The notes under the pieces: model-generated
What the model was told of the DNA's origin: nothing
The model's database searches: none
What the model saw: only the letters and a program-made list of their open reading frames with translations
DNA from: Streptomyces sp. E2N166
Lineage (GTDB): Bacteria; Actinomycetota; Actinomycetes; Streptomycetales; Streptomycetaceae
Reading direction: 5' to 3'
NCBI RefSeq assembly: GCF_003671715.1
Contig: NZ_RAIF01000012.1
Coordinates: forward strand, 873,370 to 911,358
DNA: 37,989 nt
Translations under genes and position numbers: made by a program
Shown here: positions 14,812 through 22,998 of the stretch, piece after piece
Layout: each line of letters starts with the position of its first letter
Position numbering within the stretch: position 1 is the first letter of the stretch

Positions 14812-16890
14812 TCAGACACCGACGGGCTCCCGCTCGCCGGCCGGCGCCGGCTTCTCGGGCGCCCGGGACAGCCGGCCCGGCCACCACACCCGGCGGCGCA
14901 GGGCGACGCTCGCGCTGGTGACGAGGTAGGTGCGGACGAGGAAGGTGTCGAGGAGGACGCCGACGGCGATGACGAAGCCCAGCTCGACGAGTTGCACCAT
15001 CGGCATGTTGGTGAGCACCGCGAAGGTGGCCGCGAGGACGAGTCCGGCGGAGGCGATGACGCCGCCGGTGGTGCGCAGCGCGGTGAGCGCGGCCTGCGTG
15101 GGTTCGGCGCCGTGCAGGGACTCCTCGCGCATGCGGTGCATGAGGAAGATGCCGTAGTCGACGCCCAGTGCCACCAGGAAGACGAAGGACAGCAGGCCCA
15201 GGCCCGGGTCGGTGCCCTCGAAGCCGAAGAGGGGTCCGAAGACGAGTCCGCCGATGCCCAGGGCCGCGCCCCACACGGCGACGACGGCGGCGACCAGGAT
15301 CAGCGGCGCGACCAGCGACCGCAGGAGGCCCACGAGGATCAGCAGGACCGACAGCAGCACGATCGGTACGACGATGGCGGTGTCCCGGGCGCTGGTTTCC
15401 TCCAGGTCGATCTGCTGGGCGCTGGGACCGCCGACGTAGGAGCCGTCGAGTGTGTCGCGCAGGGACTCGATGGTGGCGGTCTCGGCCGCCGACTGGGGCT
15501 GGGCTGCGGCGAGTACGGTCAGTTCGGTCCAGCCGTCACCGCTGCGGCCCTTCTCGGCACTCGTGACGCCGCGGGTGCCGCGGGCCTCGGCGAGGGCGGC
15601 GTCGGCCCGGTCGGTGGGTGCGATGACGGTGATGGGCTGGGTGCCGCGCTCCGGGTAGGCGGCGGCGAGGGTCTCCATCGCGGCGATCGCCTCGGGCCTG
15701 GTGGTGAAGGAGTCCTCCTGCTTGAGGGAGCCGGGCAGGTTGAACGACCCGAGCGCCAGCGCGCCCAGCAGGAGGGCACCTCCGACGAGGACGGCTCGCG
15801 GGCGGCGTTCGGCTGAGCCGCCCATCGCGGTGAACAGCGAGCGGCGAGCCTTGGGCGTGCTGCCGTAGCGGGGTACGAGCGGCCAGAAGACACGGCGGCC
15901 GAGCAGGACCAGGAGTGCGGGCAGCAGGGTCAGCATGGCGGCCAGCGCGCACAGCACGCCGACGGTGCCGAGCGGGCCCATGCCCCGGCTGGAGTTGAGG
16001 TCGGCGGCGAGCAGGCACAGCAGCCCGGCGGCGACCGTGCCGGAGGAGGCGAGCACGGCGGGGCCGCAGCCGCGCAGGGCGGCGAGCATGGCGTCGTGGG
16101 GTCGTTCGATACGGCGCAGTTCCTCGCGGTAGCGGGAGATCAGCAGCAGTGCGTAGTCGGTGCCGACGCCGAAGACGAGGATGGTCATGATGCCGGAGCT
16201 CTGGCCGGAGACCGAGGTGCCGAACCCCTGGTTGAGGCCGTAGGCGACGCCCATGGACAGGTAGTCGGCGATTCCGGCGACGGCGAGCGGGACGAGCCAC
16301 AGGAACGGGCTGCGGTAGATGAGGATCAGGAGAAGGGCTACGACGGCGGCGGTGGTGTAGAGCAGCGGGCCGCCCAGGGAGTTGTAGACCTCGGCCGCAT
16401 CGGTGGCGAGCGCGCCCGCGCCGCCGACCTCGACGCTCAGCCCGTCGCCGCCCCGCGCGACGTCCCGTACGGCGTTGACCAGTTCGTCGCGGGCCTCCTC
16501 GTCCTGGCCGGGCTCGGTGCTGGCCACCGGGTACATGAGGGTGGTGCCGTCCTTGGACGGGATGCCGGCCGGGCGGTCGGTCAGCCGGTGCGCGCCCGCC
16601 ACCTCCGCGATCTGGTCGGTGGCGGTGGCCCTGTCGGCCGCGGTCAGTCCGGCGTCGCGGTGGTAGACGACGACCATCTCGGTGGCCTCGCCGCCCGGCA
16701 GCCGGTCCTGGATCTTCGCGACCTGGGTCGAGTCGGCGCTCGCCGGCAGGTAGTCGACGGCGCGGTCGCGCTGCACGTCCGACAGTTTCGACGCGAACGG
16801 TGAGGCGATGGCCAGTACGGCGATCCACAGCCCGAGCACCAGCCAGGGCACGGCCCGCCGTCGCCCCCCACTTGTCCTTGCGGCCCCCAT
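14812..16890 (-). CDS. MMPL/RND-family exporter
   Basis: Predicted 692 aa from the ATG of MGAARTSGGRRR, preceded by GGAGGGAGG. It has the duplicated MMPL layout: one membrane helix (WLVLGLWIAVLAIASPFASKL), a periplasmic-side domain of about 150 residues, five helices, then a second single helix, domain and five helices. GTDYALLLISRYREE and GVDYGIFLMHRMREE are the paired signatures that carry the proton-relay aspartates. Actinobacterial MMPL proteins export lipids, siderophores or antimicrobial compounds by proton motive force. It is the first gene of an MMPL-kinase-regulator unit, an arrangement in which the regulator usually responds to envelope stress and controls the exporter. Confidence 0.92.
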   Translation of the reverse strand: MGAARTSGGRRRAVPWLVLGLWIAVLAIASPFASKLSDVQRDRAVDYLPASADSTQVAKIQDRLPGGEATEMVVVYHRDAGLTAADRATATDQIAEVAGAHRLTDRPAGIPSKDGTTLMYPVASTEPGQDEEARDELVNAVRDVARGGDGLSVEVGGAGALATDAAEVYNSLGGPLLYTTAAVVALLLILIYRSPFLWLVPLAVAGIADYLSMGVAYGLNQGFGTSVSGQSSGIMTILVFGVGTDYALLLISRYREELRRIERPHDAMLAALRGCGPAVLASSGTVAAGLLCLLAADLNSSRGMGPLGTVGVLCALAAMLTLLPALLVLLGRRVFWPLVPRYGSTPKARRSLFTAMGGSAERRPRAVLVGGALLLGALALGSFNLPGSLKQEDSFTTRPEAIAAMETLAAAYPERGTQPITVIAPTDRADAALAEARGTRGVTSAEKGRSGDGWTELTVLAAAQPQSAAETATIESLRDTLDGSYVGGPSAQQIDLEETSARDTAIVVPIVLLSVLLILVGLLRSLVAPLILVAAVVAVWGAALGIGGLVFGPLFGFEGTDPGLGLLSFVFLVALGVDYGIFLMHRMREESLHGAEPTQAALTALRTTGGVIASAGLVLAATFAVLTNMPMVQLVELGFVIAVGVLLDTFLVRTYLVTSASVALRRRVWWPGRLSRAPEKPAPAGEREPVGV

Positions 16891-16910
16891 CTGACGGGCC
16901 TCCCTCCGGT

Positions 16911-16938
16911 GGAAGTCTGGGTAGGTCTCCAGACTTCC
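16911..16938. promoter_or_regulatory. Hairpin next to the MMPL ribosome-binding site
   Basis: GGAAGTCTGG (16911-16920) and CCAGACTTCC (16929-16938) are perfect 10-bp arms with an 8-base loop. On the transcript the hairpin ends about three bases before the GGAGGGAGG ribosome site. It is either an operator for the response regulator or an RNA structure affecting translation. Confidence 0.5.
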
Positions 16939-17010
16939 GGCGGAGGGCCGCCGATACGTCGGACGCGAGGGCGAGTTGGCGGCTACTGCCCGGGGTGACA
17001 CGGTGCCGTC

Positions 17011-17030
17011 GTTACTCCCCGGGGAGTAAC
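17011..17030. promoter_or_regulatory. Perfect 20-bp palindrome upstream of the MMPL operon
   Basis: GTTACTCCCCGGGGAGTAAC is a fully symmetrical 20-mer, 121-140 bases upstream of the MMPL ATG and 13 bases past the stop of the gene at 17044. A dyad of this length without a spacer suits a dimeric regulator such as the NarL-type protein encoded in the operon. Confidence 0.5.
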
Positions 17031-17043
17031 AGGGGACCGGCGG

Positions 17044-18162
17044 TCAGGCCCGGTCGACCATCCAGTTGCCGTCCTCCTCCGCGTCGACCCGCACCTCCAG
17101 CTCCCGCAGGCCCATGCCCGCGTCCCAGAGTTCCCGGAAGCGCTTCAGCCGGTCCCGTACGTAGTCCTGGCGCGCGGTGAGCCGGGTCCGGACGTTGACG
17201 TCGCGCAGGTCCTGCTCGATCTCGAAGGACACCTCCTCGTCGTAGAGGATGAAGTCGTTGGTGGTGCCGCGCTGGAGGTGCGGGGGCAGTTCGGGCAGGA
17301 CCGCCGCGCGGACGTCGATGCGCCGCAGCTCCTGCTCCTCGCACAGCCGCAGCAGCCGGTCGTCCAGCTCGCGGGCGCTCTCCAGCAGGAACAGCCGGCG
17401 CACCGACACGCCCTGCTCGTCGATCGCCGCCTGCTGGGCGTCGAGGTAGCGGCCGGCGGGCTCGCTGTTCCAGAACTCCCGGTCGACGGAGGTGCTGGTG
17501 GCGCAGATGGACTGCTCGGCGGCGCGGGTGAGGGTGAGCATCCAGTCGTGGTTCTCGCCGGGGCACTCGGCGCTCTGGTTGGTGAGGTCGGCCATGTGGC
17601 CCACCACCCGCGCCATCTCCAGGTGGACGAAGGTGTGCAGGATCGAGGGTTCCGGCAGCAGGACGTCGGCGAAGCCCTTGGCCAGGTCGGGCACGCTGTC
17701 GATGCGGGCGCGGTCCAGCTGGGGGTAGGGCTCGGAGGGCCGGTGGTTCACCTGGGTGACGTGGGTCTCGACCAGCTGTTTCACGTCCTCGGTGTGCCGG
17801 GTCAGGCCGGTCTTCAGCTCGTCGTCGTACCGGTTCAGGCCCTCTCGTACGGCGGCGGTGTTCTCGGCGAGGGCGCTCTCCACCCGGCGGGTGTGCTCCT
17901 CCAGACGGATGTGTCCCGGCCGTGGGGCCAGGCCGAGGACGTACTGGACCAGCACCGCGGCGCCGGCGCAGAGCACCGCGGCCCCGAACTGCCGCAGCGT
18001 GCCGTCCTCGGGGCTCAGCAGTGCGACGACGCTCCAGAAGAGGGCACCGACGACCAGGGCGACCAGCAGCATGCGCGCCCATGGGGACTCCCCCCTCATC
18101 GCGTCGGCCGGGCCCGGTGCGCGGGCCGTGTCGTCGGGCTGGGGTGACTGTGCCGTGCTCAT
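17044..18162 (-). CDS. Membrane-anchored protein of unknown function, last gene of the SCO2520-2525-like operon
   Basis: Predicted 372 aa, start behind GGGGGAG. Two membrane helices lie at residues about 29-49 and 58-78, joined by a short loop, with both ends inside. A helical, probably coiled stretch follows (EEHTRRVESALAENTAAVREGLNRYDDELKTGLTRHTEDVKQLVETHV). The C-terminal 200 residues form a globular domain with ICATSTSVDREFWNSEPAGRYL, VSVRRLFLLES and NDFILYDEEVSFEIE. This pattern recalls catalytically dead phospholipase D-like or DUF6879-type domains, but I see no HKD motif. It probably anchors the system to the membrane. It is separated by 73 bases from the gene before it. Confidence 0.85.
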   Translation of the reverse strand: MSTAQSPQPDDTARAPGPADAMRGESPWARMLLVALVVGALFWSVVALLSPEDGTLRQFGAAVLCAGAAVLVQYVLGLAPRPGHIRLEEHTRRVESALAENTAAVREGLNRYDDELKTGLTRHTEDVKQLVETHVTQVNHRPSEPYPQLDRARIDSVPDLAKGFADVLLPEPSILHTFVHLEMARVVGHMADLTNQSAECPGENHDWMLTLTRAAEQSICATSTSVDREFWNSEPAGRYLDAQQAAIDEQGVSVRRLFLLESARELDDRLLRLCEEQELRRIDVRAAVLPELPPHLQRGTTNDFILYDEEVSFEIEQDLRDVNVRTRLTARQDYVRDRLKRFRELWDAGMGLRELEVRVDAEEDGNWMVDRA

Positions 18163-18235
18163 CTCGCTTCTCCCCCCGTTGGGATACGCGTCGGATCGGG
18201 ATGCGGGGATGTGCGTGGGAGGTGCCGGCGCCCGG

Positions 18236-19216
18236 TCAGGGCACCGATTCCACCTCCCGGTGGGGCGCGGGAACGGCCTGGAGGGTGAGCTGGTCGCGGA
18301 TGCGCTGCACCAGGGCCTGCCACTGCCGGCTGAAGCCGGGCCGCTCCTCCAGCGGGTCCCACAGCGGAGCCAGTTCCCTGGGCACCCTGGCCCGGGGCAT
18401 CCACAGGTGCAGCAGGTGGTCGACGGCGGGACGCAGCGCCCTGACGACGGCGGTGGCGTCCTGCGCGGCCGAGCCGCCGAGGCGGATGCCGTCGAGCATG
18501 CGGACGACGGTGGTGAGCAGCCAGTCGTGCAGGGCGAGGTCGTCGCAGAGTGCGGCGAGGTCGGCGCCGGTGGTGCCGTCGGGCACGCGCAGGCGCACGG
18601 TGCGCAGTTCGTCCTCGGCGAGGGTGAACCGTTCGATGGACGGGCCGTCGCCCGGGTCCGCGGGCAGGGCCACCCAGCGCAGCCGGGTGGGCCGGGACCT
18701 GAAGGGCGGTCGCTGGTCGAGCAGGGCGTGGCGCAGCAGCCGGGTGAGCAGTCCGTCGGCGATCAGCCCGACGTCGAGGTCGCCGTGGCGCCCGCCGCCG
18801 AGCACGCCCTGCGCGACGGCCTCGTTCGGCAGCTTGCCGAGGGGTTCGACCACGCCGGGGCGTACCAGGTACTCGCCCCACGGCCGCCGCTGGTCGGGCC
18901 CGGTGGCGGGGAGCCGGAAGTGGGCGGAGGTCTGCAGGACGCGCCCCTCGGTGAGCGCGGCGTGCGCGGTGACGGTACCGACCGCGCGGATCCGGGCGCC
19001 GTTGGCGCTGGGCAGCGGGCAGTCGACGCCGGTGAGGGTGTCGGGGGAACGCGCGTAGAGGCCCGGGCGCTCGGAGAGCAGGACGCGTTCGTCGGCGCGC
19101 AGGGCGAGGAGTTGGGCGGCGGAGCGGATGTCGAGGGCCTGCCGGGCGGGCAGCAGGCAGGTGCGGACCTCGCCGCAGGCGAGTACGGCGCGCGGTGTGC
19201 TCTCCCGCGGCAGCAT
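18236..19216 (-). CDS. SCO2521-family protein, function unknown
   Basis: Predicted 326 aa. It begins two bases after the stop of the previous gene (TGAC-ATG), so translation is coupled. It has no signal or membrane segment. The N-terminal half is beta-rich, with ERVLLSERPGLYARSPDTLTGVDCPLPSANGARIRAVGTVTAHAALTEGRVLQTSAHFRL; the C-terminal half is helical and leucine-rich, ending with RPAVDHLLHLWMPRARVPRELAPLWDPLEERPGFSRQWQALVQRIRDQL. As far as I recall, annotation pipelines call this SCO2521 family. No catalytic motif is evident. Confidence 0.85.
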   Translation of the reverse strand: MLPRESTPRAVLACGEVRTCLLPARQALDIRSAAQLLALRADERVLLSERPGLYARSPDTLTGVDCPLPSANGARIRAVGTVTAHAALTEGRVLQTSAHFRLPATGPDQRRPWGEYLVRPGVVEPLGKLPNEAVAQGVLGGGRHGDLDVGLIADGLLTRLLRHALLDQRPPFRSRPTRLRWVALPADPGDGPSIERFTLAEDELRTVRLRVPDGTTGADLAALCDDLALHDWLLTTVVRMLDGIRLGGSAAQDATAVVRALRPAVDHLLHLWMPRARVPRELAPLWDPLEERPGFSRQWQALVQRIRDQLTLQAVPAPHREVESVP

Positions 19217-19217
19217 G

Positions 19218-20183
19218 TCAGGGCCCCGAGTAGTAGACGTAGGAGACGCGGTCGGCGACCGAGTCGGGGACGGCCGTGCGCTCCCGTCCGGAGCGTTCGG
19301 CGACCTGCCCCAGTGCGCCGGGGTCCACCTCGATCTGGTCGAGGATCACGCGGACGGCGTGCTCGACGGGGAGGAAGCGGGTGGGCAGGACCGAGCAGGT
19401 CCGGTAGGCGGCGAAGGGGTCGGCGTGGGCGTTGAGTCGCAGCAGGGAGGGCAGTTCGTCCCAGGAGTCGGGGAAGCCGGTGCCGGTGTGCGGCTGGGGC
19501 ACGAGGACGGCCTCGCCCTCGTTGCGCAGCAGTCCGAGGCGGGCGAGCTGCCACACGGCGGCGAGGAAGGGGCAGGACCAGGTGCGGTGCCCGTCGGCGT
19601 CGTCGCTCCACAGCTCGACGTCGAGGAAGACGGAGTGGCGGCGGGCGGCGGTCTCCCGGGGCGGCTGCCAGGCGGCGGCGCGCTTCATGGCCTGCGGGGC
19701 GCGGGCGACCGGGCTGCGTTCGCCGTTGGCCAGCCAGCCGGTCTGCGCGGCGGGCGGGCGCAGGCCGTAGCTGCCGGGCGGCGGCGACTCGACGATGCGG
19801 CCGGCCACCGCCTCGGCGACGGGCACCTTGCCGGTGGTGGCGCAGCCGGACTCGCGGGCCAGGTAGTCGACGCTCAGCCCGGCCCGCTCGGCCTCCGCGA
19901 GGAGCATGGGGACGACTTCGGCGGGGGTGGAGAAGCGGGTGAAGTAGTCGTCGACGAGGAAGCAGGTGCTGATCCGGGCGCGTCTGCCGCCGGCCCGGGC
20001 GGTGGCGGCGGTGCGCGCCGCGTCGGCCCAGGGGCGTACTTCGGTGAAGTGCCGGCGCAGGCGCTCGGGACCGGCCTCGAAGTCCTCCATGTAGAGGTGG
20101 CCCAGCTCCAGGGAGAGGTGGGCCAGCGGCACCGACTGGGTGCGCGGCTCGGCGGCGGTCTCCCGGAACACCGCGTCCGTCAT
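19218..20183 (-). CDS. SCO2522-family protein, function unknown
   Basis: Predicted 321 aa from the ATG that overlaps the stop of the P-loop gene (ATGA), with GGGGGCGG upstream. Early motif LAHLSLELGHLYMEDFEAGPERLRRHF, then RISTCFLVDDYFTRFSTPAEVVPMLLAEAERAGLSVDYLARESGCATTG. The acidic VDDYF pair and the ARESGC segment are the parts most likely to be functional. Later comes RTWSCPFLAAVWQLARLGLLR. It is probably a soluble cytoplasmic protein. Matches what I remember as the SCO2522 family. No known fold is certain. Confidence 0.85.
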   Translation of the reverse strand: MTDAVFRETAAEPRTQSVPLAHLSLELGHLYMEDFEAGPERLRRHFTEVRPWADAARTAATARAGGRRARISTCFLVDDYFTRFSTPAEVVPMLLAEAERAGLSVDYLARESGCATTGKVPVAEAVAGRIVESPPPGSYGLRPPAAQTGWLANGERSPVARAPQAMKRAAAWQPPRETAARRHSVFLDVELWSDDADGHRTWSCPFLAAVWQLARLGLLRNEGEAVLVPQPHTGTGFPDSWDELPSLLRLNAHADPFAAYRTCSVLPTRFLPVEHAVRVILDQIEVDPGALGQVAERSGRERTAVPDSVADRVSYVYYSGP

Positions 20184-21097
20184 GGCCGCCCCCAGTGCGA
20201 GTCGTCCGTCAGGCGCCGGGCGATCTCCTCCAGCGCTTCCAGGGTCTCCTTGTTGGCGATCTGGGTGGAGAGCACGTCCTCTTCGGTGATCAGCTGCTCG
20301 CGCCACTGGAGTATGGGTTCCAGCGGTACGACGCCGAGGACGACGCTGTCGCCGATGCGGTGCTCGGCGGCTAGCCGGCGCAACGCCTCGTCGCAGGCCT
20401 GCATCCAGGCGGCCTGGGCGGGCGAGCCCTGGGACCACAGCGGCGACTCGGGGTCGGGCACGGCGGCCCGCACGAAGCGGACGGCGGCCTGGAGCGCCTC
20501 CTTGTCGTGGCCGCGTTCGACGCCGCCGCCGATGATGCCGTGGTCGGCGTGGACGAGTCCGGAGGCGGCGATGACGTGCTGCCGGGTCCAGCGGTGGAAG
20601 ACCAGCCAGCGGAAGGGGACGTTGCGCATCCGGGGGTGGGCGGTGGCCGCGAGGACCATGTCGACGGCGTAGCTGCGGCCGGCGCTGAGGTCGACGACGG
20701 TGACGTCGAACTCGCCGTTGAGCCGCAGCAGCAGGTCGATGCACCGCTCCAGGGTCTCCTCGCCGGTGGCGAACTCGCCGCCGCCCGCGTCACCGGGGAG
20801 CAGGACGAGGCGGCCGGACTGGTTCGGGCGGGCGCGCAGCAGGGGGTGCTCGGTCTGCCGCCAGACGTCGATCCTGGCCGGTTCGGCGACCTCGCCCTCC
20901 AGGTAGGAGTGGAGGCCGCGTTCCTCGGTGCCGCGCATCGCGCCGGGCACGTCGAAGACGGCGGCGGCGGTGGGCGAGCCGAAGTCGAAGTCCACGTACG
21001 CCACGTGGTCGCCGGTGAGGGCGCGCTGGTACGCCAGGTTGGCGCTGGTCACCGAGCGCCCCGTGCCTCCTTTGTCGGAGGCGGCGAAGACGAGCAC
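20180..21097 (-). CDS. SCO2523-family variant P-loop ATPase (MinD/ParA-like)
   Basis: Predicted 305 aa. GTG 21097 is chosen because AGGAGG lies seven bases before it; GTG 21103 is in frame but only one base from that ribosome site. The N-terminus VLVFAASDKGGTGRSVTSANLAY is a deviant Walker A motif (KGGxGKS class) in which the invariant second lysine is arginine (residue 14). YVDFDFGSPTAAAVFD and VTVVDLSAGRS match the A' and Walker B strands. The MinD/ParA superfamily binds ATP, dimerises and often positions or loads partners at membranes. The Lys to Arg change may alter hydrolysis. Coupled at both ends to its neighbours. Confidence 0.88.
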   Translation of the reverse strand: MLVFAASDKGGTGRSVTSANLAYQRALTGDHVAYVDFDFGSPTAAAVFDVPGAMRGTEERGLHSYLEGEVAEPARIDVWRQTEHPLLRARPNQSGRLVLLPGDAGGGEFATGEETLERCIDLLLRLNGEFDVTVVDLSAGRSYAVDMVLAATAHPRMRNVPFRWLVFHRWTRQHVIAASGLVHADHGIIGGGVERGHDKEALQAAVRFVRAAVPDPESPLWSQGSPAQAAWMQACDEALRRLAAEHRIGDSVVLGVVPLEPILQWREQLITEEDVLSTQIANKETLEALEEIARRLTDDSHWGRP

Positions 21098-21099
21098 GC

Positions 21100-22944
21100 T
21101 CACACCTCCTGGGCGGCGGCGCCCCTGGCCTGGGCCAGGGTGTCGAGTTCCTGGAGCACGGGCAGGGCCAGGGCGAAGGCGGTGGCGGGCCGGTCGTCGA
21201 CGAGGCCGCGGGCGTGGTCGAGGCGGCTCTCGATGCTGCGCATGGCGCGGGCTCTGCTGCCGTCGGCGGCCGCGGAGGCCTCCAGCTGCTCCTTGCCGAA
21301 CAGGTGGGTGGCCTCGCTGAGCAGTTCCCTGGCCAGCTCGGCGAGTTCGGGACTGCGGATGGGCTGCTGCTCGTACAGGTTGCGGGCGGCGACGAGGCAT
21401 TCGGTGACGCGCTCGGTGATGCTCCAGGACATGCGCAGTCCGACGTCGCGCGCGTCGGGGTAGACGGCCCGGACGTTGTCCCAGAGGCCCGCGCCGTCCT
21501 CGTCGTCGATCCGCCGGGTCCACAGGTGCTCGAAGGACTGCTCGGCGAGGCGCAGCAGCCGGTCCTGTGCGCCGATGTTCCGGGATAGTTCGGCGAGTTG
21601 GATGATCCGCTTGAGGAGCTGGGCCGAGAAGTCGGTCATCCGCCACAGGAGGAGCCCGCCGGAGCGCTCGGACCCGGCGAGCGGCATGGTGACGCCGGGG
21701 TTGTGCAGCCGGATGGTGGGGTCGTCCTTGGTCATCCGGCTGGTGACCCGGCCGCGGTCGGCGAGGCGCTCCATGATCGCGACGGTGCGGGTGAGGTCGT
21801 CGTCGGTCGCCTTCCGGCGGACCAGGTCGTGGACGAGGATGGCCGCGACGGTCAGGGAGAAGTACTCGGACTCCAGGCGCAGGCCGGTGGTCTGCCAGGG
21901 CAGGTCCTCCAGGGGCCAGCGTTCGGTGCCGAAGCGGGCGATCGCGGACCAGTACTGCTGGCTGAGCTCCCAGCGCAGGCGCAGTGCCTCGGCGAGTTTC
22001 TGCTGGTCGGCGTCGAGCAGGCCGAGGGTGAGGGTGCGGTCGGAGAAGAGGTCCTGGATACCGTCGAGGGCGACGACGGTGAAGTACACGTAGGGCAGCC
22101 GGTCGGCGATGCCGACGGGCTGGCCGGGGACCGGGACGCTCAGGTCGGTGATCTCCGGGGCGTCCTGGACGACGCCCCAGGCCCAGCCGCACTCGAAGAG
22201 CTGGCTCTCGTCGCGGATGCCCTCGTCGACCTCGATGCCGCGGCTGAGGCTCTCGATGATGGTGGCGCGCAGCGGGCGTAACTTGCGGGAGAACTGCTGG
22301 AGGACGGCCCGGTCGGACTGTCTGCCCTGTCCGACGACCTGGATCAGCCGCCTGCCCTGCTCGGACTCGGCGTCGAAGACGTTGACGGTGAAGGAGCGCA
22401 GCAGGCTGACCATGGCGGCGGTCAGCCGGGCGTTCGTGGCCTCGCGCAGTTCACCGATCGCCCTGCGCACCTCGGGGCGGGTCGTGGTGCCCTCGTAGAC
22501 CTTGAGGAATCCGAGGGTGGCGAGGCAGAGGGTGACGGACATGGAGTAGGAGTCGACCACGCCCAACTGGCCCTGCTCGTGCGTGATCTGCCCGTCGGGC
22601 TCGGCGGGCCGGAAGTAGTGGCCGCCGGAGAAGGTGGGGCTGTCGTCCGTCCCGGTGTGGGTGCGCATGAACTGGGTCAGCGCGGTGATCAGGTTGGGCG
22701 GGATCTCCAGCCGGCTGCCGATCCGGTCGAGGGCGCGCAGGACGTCACGTTCGGTGGTGTCCGGCTGGTCGAGACGGAAGGCGGGGACCTCGGTGGCCGG
22801 ATAGAGCAGGCACAGCAGGCGTTCGGCGTCCGCGACGCTGCTCAGCCCGTCCGTGTCGCCCCACAGCAGTTTCCCGTCGTCGAACGAATGACGGGCCATG
22901 GCCTGCCAGATCTCCAGCATGTGCTGGCGTGGCTTGATCTGCAT
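21100..22944 (-). CDS. SCO2524-family large helical protein, contains a TTA codon
   Basis: Predicted 614 aa, start behind GAGGGG. Almost all helical by pattern, soluble. Distinct segments are LLWGDTDGLSSVADAERLLCLLYPA near residue 30, GVVDSYSMSVTLCLATLGFLKVYE, WPLEDLPWQTTGLRLESEYFSLTVAAILVHDLV and HLWTRRIDDEDGAGLWDNVRAVYPDAR. The recurring helices with conserved Trp and Asp could form an alpha/alpha toroid, but this is a guess. Leu222 is encoded by TTA (22279-22281), the codon read by the bldA tRNA, so full-length protein should appear mainly in differentiating cultures. Its stop overlaps the P-loop gene region (GTGTGA). Confidence 0.87.
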   Translation of the reverse strand: MQIKPRQHMLEIWQAMARHSFDDGKLLWGDTDGLSSVADAERLLCLLYPATEVPAFRLDQPDTTERDVLRALDRIGSRLEIPPNLITALTQFMRTHTGTDDSPTFSGGHYFRPAEPDGQITHEQGQLGVVDSYSMSVTLCLATLGFLKVYEGTTTRPEVRRAIGELREATNARLTAAMVSLLRSFTVNVFDAESEQGRRLIQVVGQGRQSDRAVLQQFSRKLRPLRATIIESLSRGIEVDEGIRDESQLFECGWAWGVVQDAPEITDLSVPVPGQPVGIADRLPYVYFTVVALDGIQDLFSDRTLTLGLLDADQQKLAEALRLRWELSQQYWSAIARFGTERWPLEDLPWQTTGLRLESEYFSLTVAAILVHDLVRRKATDDDLTRTVAIMERLADRGRVTSRMTKDDPTIRLHNPGVTMPLAGSERSGGLLLWRMTDFSAQLLKRIIQLAELSRNIGAQDRLLRLAEQSFEHLWTRRIDDEDGAGLWDNVRAVYPDARDVGLRMSWSITERVTECLVAARNLYEQQPIRSPELAELARELLSEATHLFGKEQLEASAAADGSRARAMRSIESRLDHARGLVDDRPATAFALALPVLQELDTLAQARGAAAQEV

Positions 22945-22998
22945 CCCCGCACCCCTCGTACAGATCTCGTTGCCCTGTGTTCAGCATGGTCCCCGTTC

